A stretch of 64,000 bases of DNA from a bacterium (GCA_039961635.1 JABRWB010000012.1:27700-91699), one strand, 5' to 3'; counted from the stretch's first letter, positions 1 through 9,533 are shown. Notes: generated by a model from the letters alone, not told the origin. A program made the numbers and translations.

Positions 1-3000
1 ACGCTTACTTTATCGAATGCACTCGGCTCCCATGCTTTCGAATTCCCCCTTTCGGTTGTGCCGGTCGGAACCGCGCCCGAAATACTTTGGGTGCTTCCCG
101 AAACCGCGGTCGAGGGCGAATTCGTGCCGTTTATGCCGTTCGTTACCGGCTCCGCGCCGCTTTTGGCGGAGTGGGATTTCGGCGAAGGAGCTTCGCCACG
201 GTACTCGAACGAAGCAGCGCCGCTTGTGATATGGGACGAGCCGGGCGATTACAGCGTGCATCTCAAGGTGTCGAATTATTTCGGCTCTGACGAGGTTGTC
301 ATTGTAATTCACATAATTCGCCAAGGAGTATCGCCGGTAGTTTTCGGCGCATCGCCAATAAAGGGGGCAGAAGGAGAAACGGTCAAGTTCATACCCTTGA
401 TTGGCGGCTCGTATCCGATGGACTTCAACTGGCAGTTCGGCGAGGCCGCAACTCCCTCTACAACAACCGACAGATTCCCGGTGGTCACGCTGGGTCATCC
501 GGGCAAGTACAGATGCGTTCTGACCGCGTCGAATTACTTCGGTACCGACGAAACGACTTTCGAATTAACTGTCACCGACGGCGACGCGTATGGCAACTGG
601 CCCCAGCCAGGCCGCTGGGCGACTCACCGGAGCAGGGCGGATGTGCCGGTTGCAGTGGACAGCGAGAATCCGCGGGCTGGGAGGATACTCGGATTGCCGG
701 GCAAGGTGGATTCAAGCCCGATTGTGGACGAGTACGGCGCGGTTTATGTCGTTGTGGCGGACGAGTCCGCAGATCCCCCGATTGACAGGTTTTGCGCTGC
801 CAAACGGTCAGGCGATATCGAAGTGCTTTTCGAAGCCGTCGACATAATTGACGATCCTGTGATGGACGGCGAAGGCAGGATATTCCTGAAAGCGGGCGAT
901 GGAACGGAGTATTTCCTATATGCGATAGGCCGCGGCTATGGAAACTTGCTTTGGTCCAAGCCTATTGGCGGGGCGGCGCTTGGATTGGCTTGCACCAAAG
1001 ATGGAAAAGTCGTTGCAGGAACTTCGATTCCGAACTCGGAACCTTCCGTAAAGTCCTATTGGAATACGGGAGAACTCAGATGGTCGATTTCCGCAAAGTC
1101 GGAAGGGCCGGGAAGCATCGCTATTGCACCGGACGAAACCGCGTACATTTTTGGCGAAGATGGAATCAAGGCATTTGGCTATGATTCGGGCGTTTCATGG
1201 TCAAAGTACTGGTCCTATTATGGGGATGGAGGCATATCTATCGGGTTGGGCGGGGAAGTTCTGCTTGCCGCGTGGCAAGAAAAACTTGTTGCCTTTGATC
1301 GTCTCGGCACGGAATTATGGCTAGGCGGGTTGACCGCATGCAGCGGGCCTCCGGCAGTCGGGATTGACGGCTCCGTATATTATGGAGTGTATCCCAATTA
1401 CCTGGATTCAATTTCGCAAGAAGGTCAGCAATTGTGGAGCACGGAGTTCACCAATTTGGGGTGGTACGATGGCGAGGCCAACGGACCATTGATTTCAGCG
1501 CCGGCTATGGATTCAAACGGCACGCTGTATTTTCTTTTCTTCGGCCAGATCGATGACCAGAGTCAGGTAGTTTCCATATCCTCTACCGGAGAATTGCTTT
1601 GGGAGTATCCGGTCGGCTCGGTTCAAGTCCACCACAATCCCGCAATCAGCGCCGACGGCAGGCTTTTCGTACCCGCGGGCGATCTTTACGTTTTCGGCGG
1701 AGAAGTGACCGGTCCGCAGGCTGCGCTCGATGTCTCGGAATCAACTGGACAAGTCCCGTTTACGGTGACGCTCGATGCGTCGGGTAGCACTGACGAAGAC
1801 GGCTCGTTGCTTACTTACGAATGGGATGTGGAAGGCGACGGCGTTTGGGATTTCAATTCGGGATACGCGCCGAAAGTCAGGCATACCTACACGCATCCGG
1901 GAAGCTATTCGCCGGTAGTCAAAGTGTCCGACGACGGTGAAAGCGATTATGCTCAAGCATCGGTTACTGCATCGCCAAGCATGCACGACAAGGAGTGGCA
2001 CATAACGGTATTGGATTCCGGTTACAATGGCTACTATCGACCATCGATGATTGTGAGTGAGAACAAACCGGGCATCGCTATTTCAAAATATGGCGTACTC
2101 TTTTATTTGTCGGCATTGGATCCGTATGGACAATCTTGGAATGCGCCAATCGATCCCGGTTTTTCAAATTTCGGCTTGGTTTTCACTGCATCGGAGATCC
2201 TTGGAAAACCTGCAATGGCATTCAGTTCCGACCTGTTCAACGATTACCTGGCTTATGCAACTGCCGAAGACCAGTCAGGTTTTGTTTGGAGCCCTCCCGT
2301 GTCGGTGGATTATCTTATGTATCATGATCCACTTGGTATTTCGTTGCAGGAAGTAAACGGGAATCCTGCAGCTGCTTTTTCGCGATTTGCGCGTGGCTTT
2401 TGGTTCATCCATGCAAACGACCCGGATGGAATATCTTGGGCAGCACCCGTTCAACTTGAGCCCGGGGGAATGAACTACTGGGAATACTCGGTATCGTTGG
2501 TTGAAGCAGGTGGCAAACCTTGCGTTTTCTACGTCCATGACAACCAGCTAAAGGCAACCGTGGCTCTGGATGCCAACGGCGACGAATGGAATTCCTCTGT
2601 CACTCTCGATGATTTGGAACTAAACTATAGCGAAAACCGTGTAGTGGCAGCGATAGAAGTATCGGGTTGTCCTGCTGTTGTTTATTTCAATGGAAGCGGA
2701 ATTTACTATATGCGCGCTTTGGATCCCGAAGGAACAAGTTGGGGCAATAGGGTATTCATAGATAATTCCAATTCGAATTTTTCGCCTTCGGCAGGAATTA
2801 TTGGTGGAGTGCCTGCAATTGCATATGCACAACACTTGAATGTGCCAGGGATGTTCGACGGATGCGCGCTCGCCATCATTCGCGCCACCGATGCGGACGC
2901 TACCAGCTGGGGCGAGCCCGAAATCATCGACAGCCTGGGCGACGTTGGCCATTTCGCCTCCATCGCCGAAAATTCCGTCGGGCCTTGCATCGCGTATCAG

Positions 3001-3042
3001 GATCGCACGAAACAGGCGCTGAAGTTCGCAATTTATTATTGA
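1..3042 (+). CDS. Secreted PKD/beta-propeller protein, 5'-truncated by window edge
   Basis: The frame is open from base 1, so the start lies outside the window and 1013 residues are visible; the GTG at 58 is internal. Two PKD-like Ig domains (about bases 55-580, with WDFGEGA-type and WQFGEAA-type cores) precede a PQQ/quinoprotein-like beta-propeller with repeated SSPIVDEYGAVYV, PAVGIDGSVYYG and PAISADGRLFV blades (about 690-1700). A canonical PKD domain follows (about 1700-1970, with SGSTDEDGSLLTYEWD). The C-terminal third (about 1990-3040) is a second repeat region with recurring DPEGTSW/DPDGISW motifs. It resembles the C-terminal part of the protein at 61001-63559. Likely exported and surface-bound; its role is unknown. 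The C-terminal region is visibly richer in A/T than the rest. Confidence 0.85.
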   Translation, partial: TLTLSNALGSHAFEFPLSVVPVGTAPEILWVLPETAVEGEFVPFMPFVTGSAPLLAEWDFGEGASPRYSNEAAPLVIWDEPGDYSVHLKVSNYFGSDEVVIVIHIIRQGVSPVVFGASPIKGAEGETVKFIPLIGGSYPMDFNWQFGEAATPSTTTDRFPVVTLGHPGKYRCVLTASNYFGTDETTFELTVTDGDAYGNWPQPGRWATHRSRADVPVAVDSENPRAGRILGLPGKVDSSPIVDEYGAVYVVVADESADPPIDRFCAAKRSGDIEVLFEAVDIIDDPVMDGEGRIFLKAGDGTEYFLYAIGRGYGNLLWSKPIGGAALGLACTKDGKVVAGTSIPNSEPSVKSYWNTGELRWSISAKSEGPGSIAIAPDETAYIFGEDGIKAFGYDSGVSWSKYWSYYGDGGISIGLGGEVLLAAWQEKLVAFDRLGTELWLGGLTACSGPPAVGIDGSVYYGVYPNYLDSISQEGQQLWSTEFTNLGWYDGEANGPLISAPAMDSNGTLYFLFFGQIDDQSQVVSISSTGELLWEYPVGSVQVHHNPAISADGRLFVPAGDLYVFGGEVTGPQAALDVSESTGQVPFTVTLDASGSTDEDGSLLTYEWDVEGDGVWDFNSGYAPKVRHTYTHPGSYSPVVKVSDDGESDYAQASVTASPSMHDKEWHITVLDSGYNGYYRPSMIVSENKPGIAISKYGVLFYLSALDPYGQSWNAPIDPGFSNFGLVFTASEILGKPAMAFSSDLFNDYLAYATAEDQSGFVWSPPVSVDYLMYHDPLGISLQEVNGNPAAAFSRFARGFWFIHANDPDGISWAAPVQLEPGGMNYWEYSVSLVEAGGKPCVFYVHDNQLKATVALDANGDEWNSSVTLDDLELNYSENRVVAAIEVSGCPAVVYFNGSGIYYMRALDPEGTSWGNRVFIDNSNSNFSPSAGIIGGVPAIAYAQHLNVPGMFDGCALAIIRATDADATSWGEPEIIDSLGDVGHFASIAENSVGPCIAYQDRTKQALKFAIYY

Positions 3043-3102
3043 TATCTATAGGGCCGCGACGAAACAGGTGCTTTCTAGCCGCACAAGTTTACGCGATCGA
3101 GA

Positions 3103-3131
3103 TTGACCGCGTTTGCCGCGAGTGCTATACT
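3103..3131 (+). promoter_or_regulatory. Sigma-70-type promoter of the cobalamin operon
   Basis: TTGACC at 3103-3108 and TATACT at 3126-3131 are separated by exactly 17 bases. The predicted start near 3138 lies just before the cobalamin riboswitch. Confidence 0.75.
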
Positions 3132-3137
3132 CCTCCC

Positions 3138-3285
3138 GTTCCGTCGGCGGGAAGCCGGTGCAAATCCGGCACGGACCAGCCACTGTGAGGCGGACTCCCC
3201 GGCACTACGCCATTGCCTTCGGGCGAGAAGGCGCCGGGCGGGGTTGAAACCGAGTCAGGAGACCGGGCGGAAACTTCAGGGCTTC
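3138..3285 (+). ncRNA. Cobalamin riboswitch
   Basis: The core GCCGGTGCAAATCCGGCAC, followed by GGACCAGCCACTGTGA (about 3152-3188), is the classical B12-box region. GAGTCAGGAGACC (about 3252-3264) is the conserved 3' element that completes the fold. It lies between a promoter and a complete cobalamin uptake operon, so adenosylcobalamin binding should switch off uptake. Exact ends are estimates. I could not pick out a clear expression-platform terminator or SD sequestration stem. Confidence 0.92.
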
Positions 3286-3365
3286 TCGGAGTAAGCCGCG
3301 ATGGCTTTCGGCTTTCGCTGTTTCGGCATTGCGATATCTGTATCGGGTGCGCGGCCCGTGCGGTT

Positions 3366-4256
3366 ATGCGCGCACGTTCGCATTGCAATGCCCGGATGTG
3401 TTCCCGCTCCGAAGCCCGCCGGGGGTGCGGGCGTCTGAGCGCAAGAGCGGCGGTAAACGCAGCGGGAATTTCGTTCGGATACGACGGCGGGCGCGTGATT
3501 GACGGGCTGTCGCTGTCGGTCGCGCCGGGCGAGCTGGTCACGATTAGCGGGCCGAACGGGAGCGGGAAAACGACTTTACTGAATCTGCTTTCGGGCGCGC
3601 TTGCGCCGGATTCGGGCACGGTCGAGATAAACGGCAAAGCGGTTGCGGATTTCAGCCGCCGGGAGCTTGCAAAGGCCGTCGCACTGATGCCGCAGTACCT
3701 TCCTTATTCGCCCTGGCTGACGGTGCGCGAGATTGTCGCGCTGGGGCGGTATCCGCATATGCCTGCGGCGTTTTCGCTGTGGGAGCGGGGCGATGACGCA
3801 TCGGAAGGGAAAGTAGCGGAGGCGATGGAGAAGGCCGGAATTGCGCATCTCGCGGACCGGCTGTCGGGTGAAATAAGCGGCGGTGAGCTGCGGCGGACGC
3901 ACCTGGCACGGGTGCTTGCGCAGGGCGCTTCGATTGTATTGGCGGACGAGCCGACGGGCGATCTGGATTTGCAGCACGTCGGCGGGATGATAGCGACATT
4001 GCGCGGGCTCGCGGAGGGGGGGGCGGCGGTCGCGGCCGTCACGCATGATCTCAACTTCGCGCTGGCGCTCGGTGGCAGGCTGGTTCTGATGGCGCGCGGG
4101 AAAATTGCGGCAGACGGAATCGCGGACGAGATGCTGACGCAAGAGCGGCTTGCGTCGCTTTACGGCGGCGGATTCAGAATCGAGGCGCTCGTTTCGGGGG
4201 GGAGGGCGGTGCTTCCCGCGTCTTCCGGCCAAGGATTGGAGGCGCATAATGGTTGA
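3366..4256 (+). CDS. btuD: Cobalamin ABC transporter ATP-binding protein (BtuD/FecE type)
   Basis: This is the ATPase of the inner-membrane B12 importer and pairs with the permease at 5283. It has Walker A GPNGSGKTT, a Q-loop region ALMPQYLPYS, signature ISGGE, Walker B IVLADEPTGDLD and the H-loop residue in AVTHDLNF. The start is uncertain. The frame is open back to 3213, but that part overlaps the riboswitch. ATG 3366 is the first start beyond it, ATG 3396 is also possible, and neither has a good SD site; homology begins only near AAGISFGYDGG. A run of eight G lies in the coding region at 4016-4023. The stop overlaps the btuF start by 8 bases. Confidence 0.93.
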   Translation: MRARSHCNARMCSRSEARRGCGRLSARAAVNAAGISFGYDGGRVIDGLSLSVAPGELVTISGPNGSGKTTLLNLLSGALAPDSGTVEINGKAVADFSRRELAKAVALMPQYLPYSPWLTVREIVALGRYPHMPAAFSLWERGDDASEGKVAEAMEKAGIAHLADRLSGEISGGELRRTHLARVLAQGASIVLADEPTGDLDLQHVGGMIATLRGLAEGGAAVAAVTHDLNFALALGGRLVLMARGKIAADGIADEMLTQERLASLYGGGFRIEALVSGGRAVLPASSGQGLEAHNG

Positions 4257-5286
4257 GAGATACCGCGGACGGCGGACGGCATACTTTGCGTTTTGCTTCT
4301 GGGCGGTTGTGTTCGTCCTGCTGATCGCGCTGCCGTATCTGCGCCAGGCGTACTCGACGTTTTCACGCATACCCGAAAACAAGAACGCCGGAATCGAATC
4401 CCCGGCGGCGAAAAGCGATGCCGAATGGCCTCTGACCAAATTCGACGCACTGGGACGCGAAGTGACATTGGCGAAACCGCCGGAGCGCATCGTATCGCTC
4501 TCTCCCGCGATTACGGAAACGGTATTTGCGCTCGGCGCGGGGGGGAGGCTCGTGGGCCGCTCGGATTTCTGCAACTATCCTCCTGAAGTTGCATACATAA
4601 AATCAATTGGTGGATTGCTCAACCCGTCGCTTGAAGACATCGTTCTTCTTCAACCGGATCTGGTGTTCGTGCAGAAGGTCAGCCCGAGGGAAATCGTGGA
4701 GAGGCTGGGGGAGGCGGGCGTCGCGGTTTTTGCGGTCGATGAGGCGACATCTCTCAATGGCGTTTTGGAGACGATCCGGATAATCGGAATTATGTGCGCA
4801 AGCCGCGATAATGCGATTCGGCTTGAATTCGAAAAATCGGCGCTTATGGCGGAGTATAAGTCGCGCAGACGCGCGCACGCATGGCGCGTGTATTTCGGAG
4901 GAGTCGAAGCGCCGTACTACACGGCGGGAGAGGGCACGTTTATAGACGACCTGATTTCACTTGCGGGCGCCAGGAACATCGCGAGCGGGGAGGGAAGAGA
5001 ACGGAAATCGTCGCAGGGATGGCCGCAGCTTTCGCCGGAGGAAATAGCCTCCGCGGATCCGGAGGTTATACTCGTCGGGCATTCTCCGCTCGTCGCGGGG
5101 AAAGATGCAACGGATTCCATTCTTTCCGCGGCGCGCAAAAATCCGGCGTTCCGAAACACCTCCGCCGTGAAATACGGACGGATTTGCGTAATAGATCAGG
5201 ACGAGCTGCTGCGTCCGGGACCGCGCATTTTCAACGCGCTCGAAAAGTTCTCCGCATATCTCGACGGACTGGAGGATGTCGAGTGA
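4249..5286 (+). CDS. btuF: Cobalamin-binding periplasmic protein BtuF
   Basis: This 345-residue solute-binding protein delivers cobalamin to the BtuCD transporter. The N-terminus has one hydrophobic segment (about residues 10-30, TAYFAFCFWAVVFVLLIALP) acting as signal or membrane anchor. The helical-backbone metal receptor fold is recognised from RIVSLSPAITETVFALGAG, SDFCNYPPEV (typical of BtuF) and LEDIVLLQPDLVF. ATG 4249 was chosen because GGATTGGAGG lies directly upstream and it overlaps the btuD stop, suggesting translational coupling. An in-frame upstream extension to 4150 lies inside btuD and is not needed. Confidence 0.92.
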   Translation: MVERYRGRRTAYFAFCFWAVVFVLLIALPYLRQAYSTFSRIPENKNAGIESPAAKSDAEWPLTKFDALGREVTLAKPPERIVSLSPAITETVFALGAGGRLVGRSDFCNYPPEVAYIKSIGGLLNPSLEDIVLLQPDLVFVQKVSPREIVERLGEAGVAVFAVDEATSLNGVLETIRIIGIMCASRDNAIRLEFEKSALMAEYKSRRRAHAWRVYFGGVEAPYYTAGEGTFIDDLISLAGARNIASGEGRERKSSQGWPQLSPEEIASADPEVILVGHSPLVAGKDATDSILSAARKNPAFRNTSAVKYGRICVIDQDELLRPGPRIFNALEKFSAYLDGLEDVE

Positions 5287-6314
5287 CCTCCCCCCCTATT
5301 AAAGAGAACGCGAATTCCAGAGATGCGAGGCTTGTGCGGCTTCTTGCAATCGCGCTCACCCTTCTCGCACTCGGATTGGTTCTTTCGTTGGCCGCGGGAA
5401 AGGAGTATGTCAATCCGATATCGCTGTTTACGGGCGCATATTCCGATGACGCCCACCGTAAGGCGCTTTCGACGATAGTATGGTCGCTAAGACTTCCCCG
5501 CGCGCTCGGCGCGGGGCTTATCGGAATGTCGCTCGCGCTTTCGGGGCTTTTGTTACAGGCGTATTTCCGCAATCCGCTTGCCGATCCGTTCATCTTGGGA
5601 GTGTCCAGCGGCGCGGCGCTCGGCGCGGCCGTAAAAATTATTTTCTTGCCGAATATTCCGATTCCCCTTCCGGTGTTCGCGCTCGCGGGCGGGTTCGCGC
5701 TTGTGTCCGGAGTATGGCTTATCGCCAGAGGCGTACGGGGAGATGAGACCGTTACGCTGCTGCTTTCCGGAGTCGCCTTATCGCTTCTTGCGGGAAGCCT
5801 TTTGAGCGTGCTCGTTTTGTGGGGCAGGCCTGGCGAAGTGGGGCTTGTGATGCGTTGGCTGATGGGCTCGCTCGCGGGCGTCGGATATCGCGAGGTCGCG
5901 TGGCTTGCCGCGGGCGCGGTTGCGGGGCTTGCGATTTCGCTTGCGCTTTCGCGCGAACTCAATGCGATTCTTTTGGGCAAAACCGTCGCGCAGAGCATCG
6001 GCGTGGACGTGCGCGCGGTGCGGCTGTGGGTCGTGGGCGCGGCGACCGCGCTGGCCGCGCTGGCGGTTTCCGCCGCGGGAATCGTGGGTTTCGTCGGCCT
6101 GGTCGTACCGCATATCGCTCGGTTGATCGTGGGGGGGGGCGCGCGGCGGCTCGTTCCGGTGGCCGCCGCGATCGGAGCATCGGCGCTTGTGTGGTGCGAC
6201 TTGGGCGCGCGCGCGGCTCTCCCCTCGGGCGAGCTGCCGATAGGAGCGGCGACCGCGATTATGGGCGTTCCGTTTTTTCTTTGGCTGATGCGCAGGGGGA
6301 GGTATTTGGGATGA
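5283..6314 (+). CDS. btuC: Cobalamin ABC transporter permease BtuC (FecCD family)
   Basis: This is the inner-membrane permease of the B12 importer, 343 residues and highly hydrophobic with about nine to ten membrane helices. Family motifs include LRLPRALGAGLIGMSLALSG, RNPLADPFILGVSSGAALGA and, near the C-terminus, AGIVGFVGLVVPHIARLIVG. The GTG start at 5283 overlaps the btuF stop (GTGA) and follows GGAGG at a normal distance. The longer frame opening at 4881 merely shadows btuF. A nine-G tract at 6131-6139 encodes a Gly-Gly stretch right after the VPHIARL motif. Confidence 0.93.
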   Translation: MTSPPIKENANSRDARLVRLLAIALTLLALGLVLSLAAGKEYVNPISLFTGAYSDDAHRKALSTIVWSLRLPRALGAGLIGMSLALSGLLLQAYFRNPLADPFILGVSSGAALGAAVKIIFLPNIPIPLPVFALAGGFALVSGVWLIARGVRGDETVTLLLSGVALSLLAGSLLSVLVLWGRPGEVGLVMRWLMGSLAGVGYREVAWLAAGAVAGLAISLALSRELNAILLGKTVAQSIGVDVRAVRLWVVGAATALAALAVSAAGIVGFVGLVVPHIARLIVGGGARRLVPVAAAIGASALVWCDLGARAALPSGELPIGAATAIMGVPFFLWLMRRGRYLG

Positions 6315-8215
6315 TTTTCCGGCTGCTTGCCGCTATTTGGTTGATACTTTCGCTAAATGCCGCGTGGATCGGGGCGGCCGAATGCCAAGATGAAGGTTCG
6401 GGCGGAAATTCCGAATCTGCCGCCGAAGCCGATTCGGGGCGGGACGATTCCGAAGAAATCGAAGTCGGCGAAGTGGAGGTTGAAGGCGAGAAACCCGCGT
6501 CCGCGGAATCGCTGCCCGGCGAGGATTTTTTGTTGATTGACATCGAGGATTTCTTGATTCCCGGAGAGTCGCTCGGCGATGTCCTTGATACGCTCGGGGG
6601 CGTCGAAGTGCGCGGCCTGGGGGGGGGACTGGATATGACGACGTTTTCGATCCGCGGCGCGGGCGCGCACCAAACCGATATTCTGCTTGAAGGCGCGCCG
6701 CTTTCGCCCGCGACCGGCGGCGTTTTCGACCTCTCGCTGTTGCCGGCTTGGTTTGTGCAATCCGCTCTCGTCACCCGCGGCCCAGGCTCGATAGGCGGGA
6801 AAGCGCTCGCGGGAGAACTGGATTTGCGCCTGGCGAACGATACAGGAACTTCATTTTGCTCCGGCCGCGGCAGTTTCGGGACTTATTCCGCGATGATGAG
6901 GGGCGGATGGAACGCAGGAAATTCGAATTTTGTCATGGCCATTGGCTATGATTCTGCGGACGGCGATTTCACCTACGGGCGGCGCGACGGGAAAACCTAC
7001 ACGCGCTCGAACAACGAACGCGAGCGCGTTGCGGTCGCGCTGTCTTGGCAAACCAAAAACGCCGCGCGGGACGATTCCGCATTTTTGCTGGCCGCCGACC
7101 GCTCCGGCGGTGTGCCGGGGCTGTCGGAATTTCCGACGCCTTCGGCGCACCAGGACGACACGCTTTTTCTCGCCGGTTTTTCCTCGACGGACAAATCGTT
7201 TGAAAAGGGCGAGTTGACGTGGACCGGCTACTCGCGCGTCCAACACACGGGCTTCGGCGATCCTTCGCCTTATCTTGGAAACGCGGTGTATGCTGATCAA
7301 TCCGAATACGCCGCCGGCGCCGCGGTATCGTTCAGGCGTCCGTCGGGGGGGGGTATCTTCGGTGCAAAAATATCTATCGATGGAGCGGTTCTTTCCGACG
7401 ATTCCTACGGGAATCCTGAACGGAGAACAATCGCCGCGACTCTATGGCGCGAGTTTTACGCCGGCAAGGCGGCTTTTTCCGCCGCACTGTCCGGGGAGGC
7501 GGCGAGCGACGGCCCCGTCGGCTGGCGCGGCAAACTGGGAATGGAGCGTAAACTGGGTGCGGGATTGTCATTAGCGGGCAGCGCGGCGCGCTCGTTCAGA
7601 CGGCCCGATTTCGCGGAGCTTTATTATCCCGAATCGGGATTCATCGGCGGCAACCCGGAGCTTTTCCCGGAAACCGGATACACGTTCGATTTCGGCCCGC
7701 GATTTCGAGGAAGCAAGTTGGATGCTTCACTTGTCGGATTTATCCACCGGTTTTCGGAATCGATCGAATTCGTGCCCGTATCCGCATACCGGCTTCGCGC
7801 GGAAAACACGGGGGGGGTGCGAAGCCGGGGCGTATCGCTGGACATACAAGCGGCTCCCGCGGACGGATGGAAGCTGGACGGCTCATTCACATTCCTTGAC
7901 GCGGAATACCTGGACGGCGGACTTCCGCTTGCGGGGAGGTCTCCGCGCAAATGGAGTGTCGGCATATCGCGCGAGTCCGCCAACTGGCAAGTGTCGGCTT
8001 CATTCCTTCACCGCTCTTCCACGCCCGTCGACAGATTCGGCTCGCTGTATGTGGGCGCGGCCGGCGATTTGTCCGCGGCTCTTGTTTTCAGGCCCGATGA
8101 TTCCTGGCGGATTTCGGTGTCGGGATTCAACCTGCTCGACGAAGATATCCGGGACAGCCTGGATTTCCCCCGGCCCGGCCGCTCGTTTTTTCTTTCGGTA
8201 AATCGCGAGGTGTAG
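6311..8215 (+). CDS. btuB: TonB-dependent outer-membrane cobalamin receptor (BtuB-like)
   Basis: This protein has 634 residues, close to E. coli BtuB. A signal peptide (about residues 1-23) is followed by an acidic linker, a plug domain (SLGDVLDTLGGVEVRGLGG, SIRGAGAHQTDILLEGAPL, LVTRGPGSIGGKALAGELDL) and a beta-barrel rich in alternating strands. The barrel ends GRSFFLSVNREV, with Val rather than the usual terminal aromatic residue. The plug hallmark IRG and the barrel motif FRRPDFAELYYPESGFIGGNPELFPETG are clear. The start overlaps the btuC stop (ATGA). Substrate is inferred from operon and riboswitch. Poly-G tracts of 9, 9 and 8 bases (6619, 7345, 7810) lie in the coding sequence. Confidence 0.9.
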   Translation: MIFRLLAAIWLILSLNAAWIGAAECQDEGSGGNSESAAEADSGRDDSEEIEVGEVEVEGEKPASAESLPGEDFLLIDIEDFLIPGESLGDVLDTLGGVEVRGLGGGLDMTTFSIRGAGAHQTDILLEGAPLSPATGGVFDLSLLPAWFVQSALVTRGPGSIGGKALAGELDLRLANDTGTSFCSGRGSFGTYSAMMRGGWNAGNSNFVMAIGYDSADGDFTYGRRDGKTYTRSNNERERVAVALSWQTKNAARDDSAFLLAADRSGGVPGLSEFPTPSAHQDDTLFLAGFSSTDKSFEKGELTWTGYSRVQHTGFGDPSPYLGNAVYADQSEYAAGAAVSFRRPSGGGIFGAKISIDGAVLSDDSYGNPERRTIAATLWREFYAGKAAFSAALSGEAASDGPVGWRGKLGMERKLGAGLSLAGSAARSFRRPDFAELYYPESGFIGGNPELFPETGYTFDFGPRFRGSKLDASLVGFIHRFSESIEFVPVSAYRLRAENTGGVRSRGVSLDIQAAPADGWKLDGSFTFLDAEYLDGGLPLAGRSPRKWSVGISRESANWQVSASFLHRSSTPVDRFGSLYVGAAGDLSAALVFRPDDSWRISVSGFNLLDEDIRDSLDFPRPGRSFFLSVNREV

Positions 8216-8263
8216 TGTCCGCATCTTTCCAGATGCAAAGTGAATAATCTCGGAGGTTAGGAA

Positions 8264-9487
8264 ATGAAGAAGAATGTTGTTATCAATATGTTCATTGCAA
8301 CGGCGGCGTCGCTGGCCATACTGATTGCATCCGGATGCGGAGGCGGCTCCGGTTCCGCAAATCCGCCGCTGCCGCCCGGAACCAACAAGGTCACTCCGGC
8401 CGAGCTTCAGGCCGCGCTTAAAAAGGGGTTTTTCACGACCGGAAGCGCGCCGTCCAGATTCGAGGCGCGGGGCGCCGAAATATACACGCTCAACTCACTT
8501 TCGAACACGATGACCGTCAATTCCGCGTACGACGGCGCCGCGGTGCGCACGATTTCGTTTCCGGTCGGCGCCGGGCCGTTCGATTTGGAATGGGTCGGAG
8601 ATGCCTGTTACATCTGTGCTAACGGCACGAACGCGGTTTACCGCTACCGGGCCGGGCAGGACGCTGTTGACGGCGAGTCTGTTTCGCTCGCATTAGGTGG
8701 TCTTGAAGCGCTTGCGTACATCGGCCCGGGAGAAATGGCAGCGTACGGCGGAAAACTGTACGTCCCCATTTCGGGGATAGTTTCGTTTGGTGACCCATCG
8801 AGCGGAATAGAAGCCGAGTACGCGCCCGGAAGAATCGCTGTGTTAGACCTTGCGGCTTTCGCATTCGAGCGTTTTATAAATGTTCCGTTTGTGAATCCGA
8901 CCGCGGCCTACACATCGCCCGACGGAATTATCTATTTCGTTTGCACCGGCGAAAGCCAGTTCACCGCGGAATACGAGGCCTATGCCGGCAGCGAGGGCGG
9001 AATTGTCGCGTTCAATCCAGCATCCGGCCAGGTCGTTTATTCTCTGTCGCTCGGCGAAACGCTGCCGGGCACGATTATTCTGGTCAATCAGGATGTCGCC
9101 TACGTGGGAAGCAACCTGAAGGCAGAGGTGTACCGGGTGCGGCTGGATACGGGCATCGTTCAGCGCGGCCCGGACAACCCTATCGTTCTCACGCAGGAAT
9201 TCAGCTTCGTGTCGGGATTTGCAGGTCTTCCCGGCCTCGGCGTTCTGGCGGGAAGCTTCAACACCGACGAGGTGTTCTTCATCGATCCGAACGACGACGG
9301 CGTCGGCAAATCACCCTTTACGCAGCCGTTCGATTTCGGAGAAAGCGATACTTTCTTCGGCGGCGTCCAGGATGTCTTGTATTTCCGGGAAAATGAAAAG
9401 CACAAGATTTTCGTGTTGCAGGGAATCGCCAACAAGGTCGGTGCGGTTGACCTTACGCAACTGTGGAACAGGATTCGGCTTGAATAG
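8264..9487 (+). CDS. Beta-propeller surface lipoprotein, candidate BtuG-like cobalamin capture protein
   Basis: The 407-residue protein has a lipoprotein signal peptide (LAILIASGCGGGSG) and a YncE-like beta-propeller: blades with TLNSLSNTMTVNSAYDGAAVRTI, DLEWVGDACYICANGTNAVYRY, AVLDLAAFAFERFINVPF and IILVNQDVAYVGSNL. It starts 48 bases after the BtuB-like receptor behind GGAGG and is the last gene of the riboswitch operon. In Bacteroides, the B12-binding surface lipoprotein BtuG is also a propeller next to BtuB; that is family knowledge and similarity here is by architecture only. Alternative: a generic propeller lipoprotein with another ligand. Confidence 0.8.
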   Translation: MKKNVVINMFIATAASLAILIASGCGGGSGSANPPLPPGTNKVTPAELQAALKKGFFTTGSAPSRFEARGAEIYTLNSLSNTMTVNSAYDGAAVRTISFPVGAGPFDLEWVGDACYICANGTNAVYRYRAGQDAVDGESVSLALGGLEALAYIGPGEMAAYGGKLYVPISGIVSFGDPSSGIEAEYAPGRIAVLDLAAFAFERFINVPFVNPTAAYTSPDGIIYFVCTGESQFTAEYEAYAGSEGGIVAFNPASGQVVYSLSLGETLPGTIILVNQDVAYVGSNLKAEVYRVRLDTGIVQRGPDNPIVLTQEFSFVSGFAGLPGLGVLAGSFNTDEVFFIDPNDDGVGKSPFTQPFDFGESDTFFGGVQDVLYFRENEKHKIFVLQGIANKVGAVDLTQLWNRIRLE

Positions 9488-9503
9488 CTCCCATGTTCCT
9501 GTT

Positions 9504-9533
9504 TTGCAATTAACGCGGTTTTTGGGCTAATAT
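9504..9533 (+). promoter_or_regulatory. Promoter for the DUF212 gene
   Basis: TTGCAA at 9504-9509 and TAATAT at 9528-9533 are spaced by 18 bases in the gap after the cobalamin operon. It probably drives the DUF212, tlyA and NAD kinase genes. Confidence 0.55.

Noticed and set aside
3152-3170. tRNA T-arm-like sequence (GGTGCAAATCC)
   Set aside because: It is the conserved B12-box region of the cobalamin riboswitch, with no acceptor or anticodon stems.
3213-3365. N-terminal extension of the BtuD frame
   Set aside because: It lies over the 3' part of the cobalamin riboswitch and has no homology; translation there is unlikely.
3301-3438. 45-codon ORF (MAFGFRCFGIAIS...) with GGAG upstream between riboswitch and btuD
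   Set aside because: No family and odd composition; it overlaps the btuD frame. Kept out for lack of any support beyond an SD-like site.
4881-5282. Upstream part of the open frame containing BtuC
   Set aside because: This is a shadow of btuF in another frame; the GTG at 5283 has an SD site and the correct coupling.
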